Source of the DNA: Desulfovibrio sp.
GTDB taxonomy: Bacteria; Desulfobacterota; Desulfovibrionia; Desulfovibrionales; Desulfovibrionaceae
Assembly: GCA_014804915.1 (NCBI GenBank)
Contig: JAAUYW010000146.1
Coordinates: forward strand, 1-7,630
Length of the DNA stretch: 7,630 nt
Direction: 5' to 3'
Below the pieces are notes generated by a model. It made no database searches. It was not told the DNA's origin and worked only from the letters and a program-made list of their open reading frames with translations. The translations under genes and the position numbers were made by a program. This document shows positions 6,349-7,630 of the stretch, piece after piece. Position 1 is the first letter of the stretch. Every line of letters starts with the position of its first letter.

Positions 6349-6388
6349 TTGTCCGGTTAAGCGGTGAGAAAATTGCGAGAAATATCAC
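6349..6388 (+). repeat. Diverged 40-base direct repeat, copy A (possible IS end)
   Basis: This 40-base segment starts TTGTCCGGTTAAG and aligns without gaps to 7564-7603 in the same orientation, identical at 27 of 40 positions by my hand count. The first 13 bases differ at one position only. It sits just after the IS66 scrap and 42 bases before a short open frame with its own ribosome-binding-like AGGGA. Conserved outermost bases with decaying similarity inward are typical of insertion-sequence ends. Confidence 0.5.
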
Positions 6389-6429
6389 GTATTTTCGGAG
6401 AGTTACACATTATTGAAATAGGGACGGAC

Positions 6430-6498
6430 ATGAGCCATTTTCTGCAAAAAATTTCCCAGAATTTCAGGGAGTTGGAAAAGTTAGCCAGACAATTGTGA
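6430..6498 (+). pseudogene. 22-codon open frame, possible transposase N-terminal stub
   Basis: ATG at 6430 is preceded by AGGGA at suitable spacing and reads MSHFLQKISQNFRELEKLAR to a TGA at 6496-6498, which overlaps the GTG of the AraC-type gene as GTGA. The pattern of a hydrophobic start followed by a REFEKLA-like helix is reminiscent of the N-terminus of IS4-type transposases with a DUF4372 domain, but 22 residues are too few for a firm call. It could instead be a small leader peptide coupled to the regulator's translation. Confidence 0.25.
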
Positions 6499-7448
6499 GA
6501 ATGAGCGTGTATCCCTCACTGGAACAATCCATTGATCATCTTGGAAAGATATTTGTTACCCGGGAGTGGAACTATCTTGAGACTCCAAAAGAGAGCAAAA
6601 ATGAAAAAACTTTGGCATGGCCGGGTCGTCCCGAAGAAAAAGTCATAATTCGTGTCAGAAATGGCATAGATGGAGGAGAAGAATTTCATCGTCATGATTT
6701 TTTCTTTTTCAACTTTGCATTCATGGGTGATTTTGAAACGTCAAGCGTCAAAAGCGACAATCGCCTAATTATTCGTGAAGGAGAATTTTATATTGGTCAG
6801 CCACATACTGGTCACGCCCTCTTGCCACAAAGCGAGAAAACGATAGTAATTGCGATTCTCATCCAGAAAAATACTTTTTTCAGAAAATTCCTACCCGTGC
6901 TGGCCTCCAATACCAAATTATTCAGTTTCTTTCTTGACCCGCAAAATAATAAATACTCCGAGGATTTCATCCATCTTTGCTTTGATGAACCCTGCTTCCC
7001 AAGAATGCTCCTTGAAATGATGGTTATCGAATATGCCTCTTTAAAAGACGACACACAGGATATCTTGCAATCACTGGTTCTCGCATTGCTTTTGCTCGCG
7101 GCCAGACAATATAAATCATCGACGCCTGTTTATGAAAACAAACGTCTTTCAAGTCGGATAGCGCAATATATTGGCGAGCATCCTGATTCTGCCTCATTGA
7201 AGGAGCTTGCAACAATTTTTAATCATAATCCTAATTATATTTCTAATCTTTTAAGACGTGAAACTGGGAAGTCTTTTTCTGAAATTGTTCTTGAGCAAAG
7301 AATGGAAAGGGCAGTAAGCATGCTCAAAAATACAGGCTTGTCCATTGAGGAAATAGCCAAGACTATCGGCTATAGCAATACAAGCAATTTCTACAAGGCA
7401 TTCAGGGGATTTTACGGCAAATCACCAAGATATTATATCGCAGAATAA
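6495..7448 (+). CDS. AraC-family transcriptional regulator with cupin-like N-terminal domain
   Basis: 317 residues from GTG 6495 (or 315 from ATG 6501); neither start has a strong Shine-Dalgarno. Residues about 45-125 look like a cupin ligand-sensing domain, with EEFHRHDFFFFNF at 62-74, a glycine turn REGEFYIGQPHTGHAL at 94-109 and hydrophobic strands around it. A helical linker follows. Residues 217-316 are the double helix-turn-helix: SLKELATIFNHNPNYISNLL and SIEEIAKTIGYSNTSNFYKAF, the second with the family's GYSNxSxFxKAFRxxxGxSPxxY signature, complete to the end. Length is normal, so the gene appears intact. It is visibly AT-richer than the genes left of 5979 and lies between transposable-element scraps, pointing to recent acquisition. 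Its target is unknown: no structural gene accompanies it in the window. The effector may be a sugar or small metabolite, as is common for the family. Confidence 0.9.
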   Translation: MRMSVYPSLEQSIDHLGKIFVTREWNYLETPKESKNEKTLAWPGRPEEKVIIRVRNGIDGGEEFHRHDFFFFNFAFMGDFETSSVKSDNRLIIREGEFYIGQPHTGHALLPQSEKTIVIAILIQKNTFFRKFLPVLASNTKLFSFFLDPQNNKYSEDFIHLCFDEPCFPRMLLEMMVIEYASLKDDTQDILQSLVLALLLLAARQYKSSTPVYENKRLSSRIAQYIGEHPDSASLKELATIFNHNPNYISNLLRRETGKSFSEIVLEQRMERAVSMLKNTGLSIEEIAKTIGYSNTSNFYKAFRGFYGKSPRYYIAE

Positions 7449-7563
7449 TCACAACGTATAAGGCCATTCTATACATTTTAATATACTAATCAATTTACTA
7501 AATATCATAAAAACACGACAGCAAATGGCTACACTCCGGGATGTGAAATACTTTATTACACAT
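7449..7563. other. AT-rich intergenic stretch after the AraC-type gene
   Basis: This stretch contains no open frame of note and no hairpin followed by a T-run that would serve as a terminator for the regulator. It is strongly AT-rich up to about 7520 and then runs into the second copy of the 40-base repeat. Confidence 0.5.
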
Positions 7564-7603
7564 TTGTCCGGCTAAGGGCCAAAAAAATAGTCCAAAATCT
7601 CAG
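7564..7603 (+). repeat. Diverged 40-base direct repeat, copy B (possible IS left end)
   Basis: Begins TTGTCCGGCTAAG and is the same-orientation partner of 6349-6388. It is followed by a TATAAG box (7614-7619) shortly before the window ends, the sort of layout seen when an insertion sequence's left end carries the transposase promoter. The expected transposase would begin outside the window. Confidence 0.45.
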
Positions 7604-7630
7604 GGATATGTGTTATAAGATTTCAGCACA

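Noticed and set aside
6349..7603. A composite or single IS carrying the AraC gene as passenger between terminal repeats
   Set aside because: The two repeat copies are direct, not inverted, and no transposase lies between them, so a functional unit bounded by these ends is not supported.

Overview
The window looks like a chromosomal segment of a Desulfovibrionaceae-type bacterium (Desulfobacterota). The main clue is the MucR/Ros-type zinc-finger regulator, whose acidic linker and C-terminal core fit the form I know from that group. The remnants of a tyrosine recombinase and an IS66 transposase also fit. The assignment comes from protein style, not from any search. Base composition is near 50% G+C over most of the window and clearly AT-richer after about 6350.

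Left two thirds (1-5124, minus strand, read right to left): a surface-glycan or amino-sugar operon. In transcription order it holds (1) an iron-dependent alcohol dehydrogenase closely resembling KdnB, the Kdo 8-oxidase of Kdo8N synthesis; (2) a small unrecognised gene that appears split by a one-base frameshift in a homopolymer; (3) a DegT/DnrJ/EryC1/StrS PLP aminotransferase; (4) a 541-residue fusion of a degenerate NeuA/PseF-like cytidylyltransferase domain to a PseG/SpsG-like nucleotide-sugar hydrolase/glycosyltransferase domain, overlapping gene 3 by GTGA; and, after a 119-base gap with its own likely promoter, (5) a DUF4116 protein of 22-residue Cys-bearing repeats that runs off the left edge. 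An oxidase, an aminotransferase and a CMP-sugar-synthetase-like enzyme together recall kdnB-kdnA-kdsB. The PseG-like fusion is not part of that pathway, so the product may be a different terminal-amino ulosonic acid or a related sugar.

Middle (5125-5978): a 330-base divergent control region with a plausible sigma70-type promoter on each side, then the MucR-family gene on the plus strand, closed by a clean 9-bp GC-rich rho-independent terminator with a GCAA loop. MucR proteins control surface polysaccharides in other bacteria, which suits its position opposite a glycan operon.

Right part (5979-7630): an accessory, decayed zone. A scrap of tyrosine recombinase runs in frame into a scrap of IS66 transposase. 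A 40-base sequence then follows that recurs in diverged form (27/40 identical, same orientation) at the window's right end. Between the two copies lies an intact, AT-rich AraC-family regulator with a cupin-like N-terminus. The two copies look like left ends of related insertion sequences; this is inference. No tRNA, rRNA or CRISPR array was seen.
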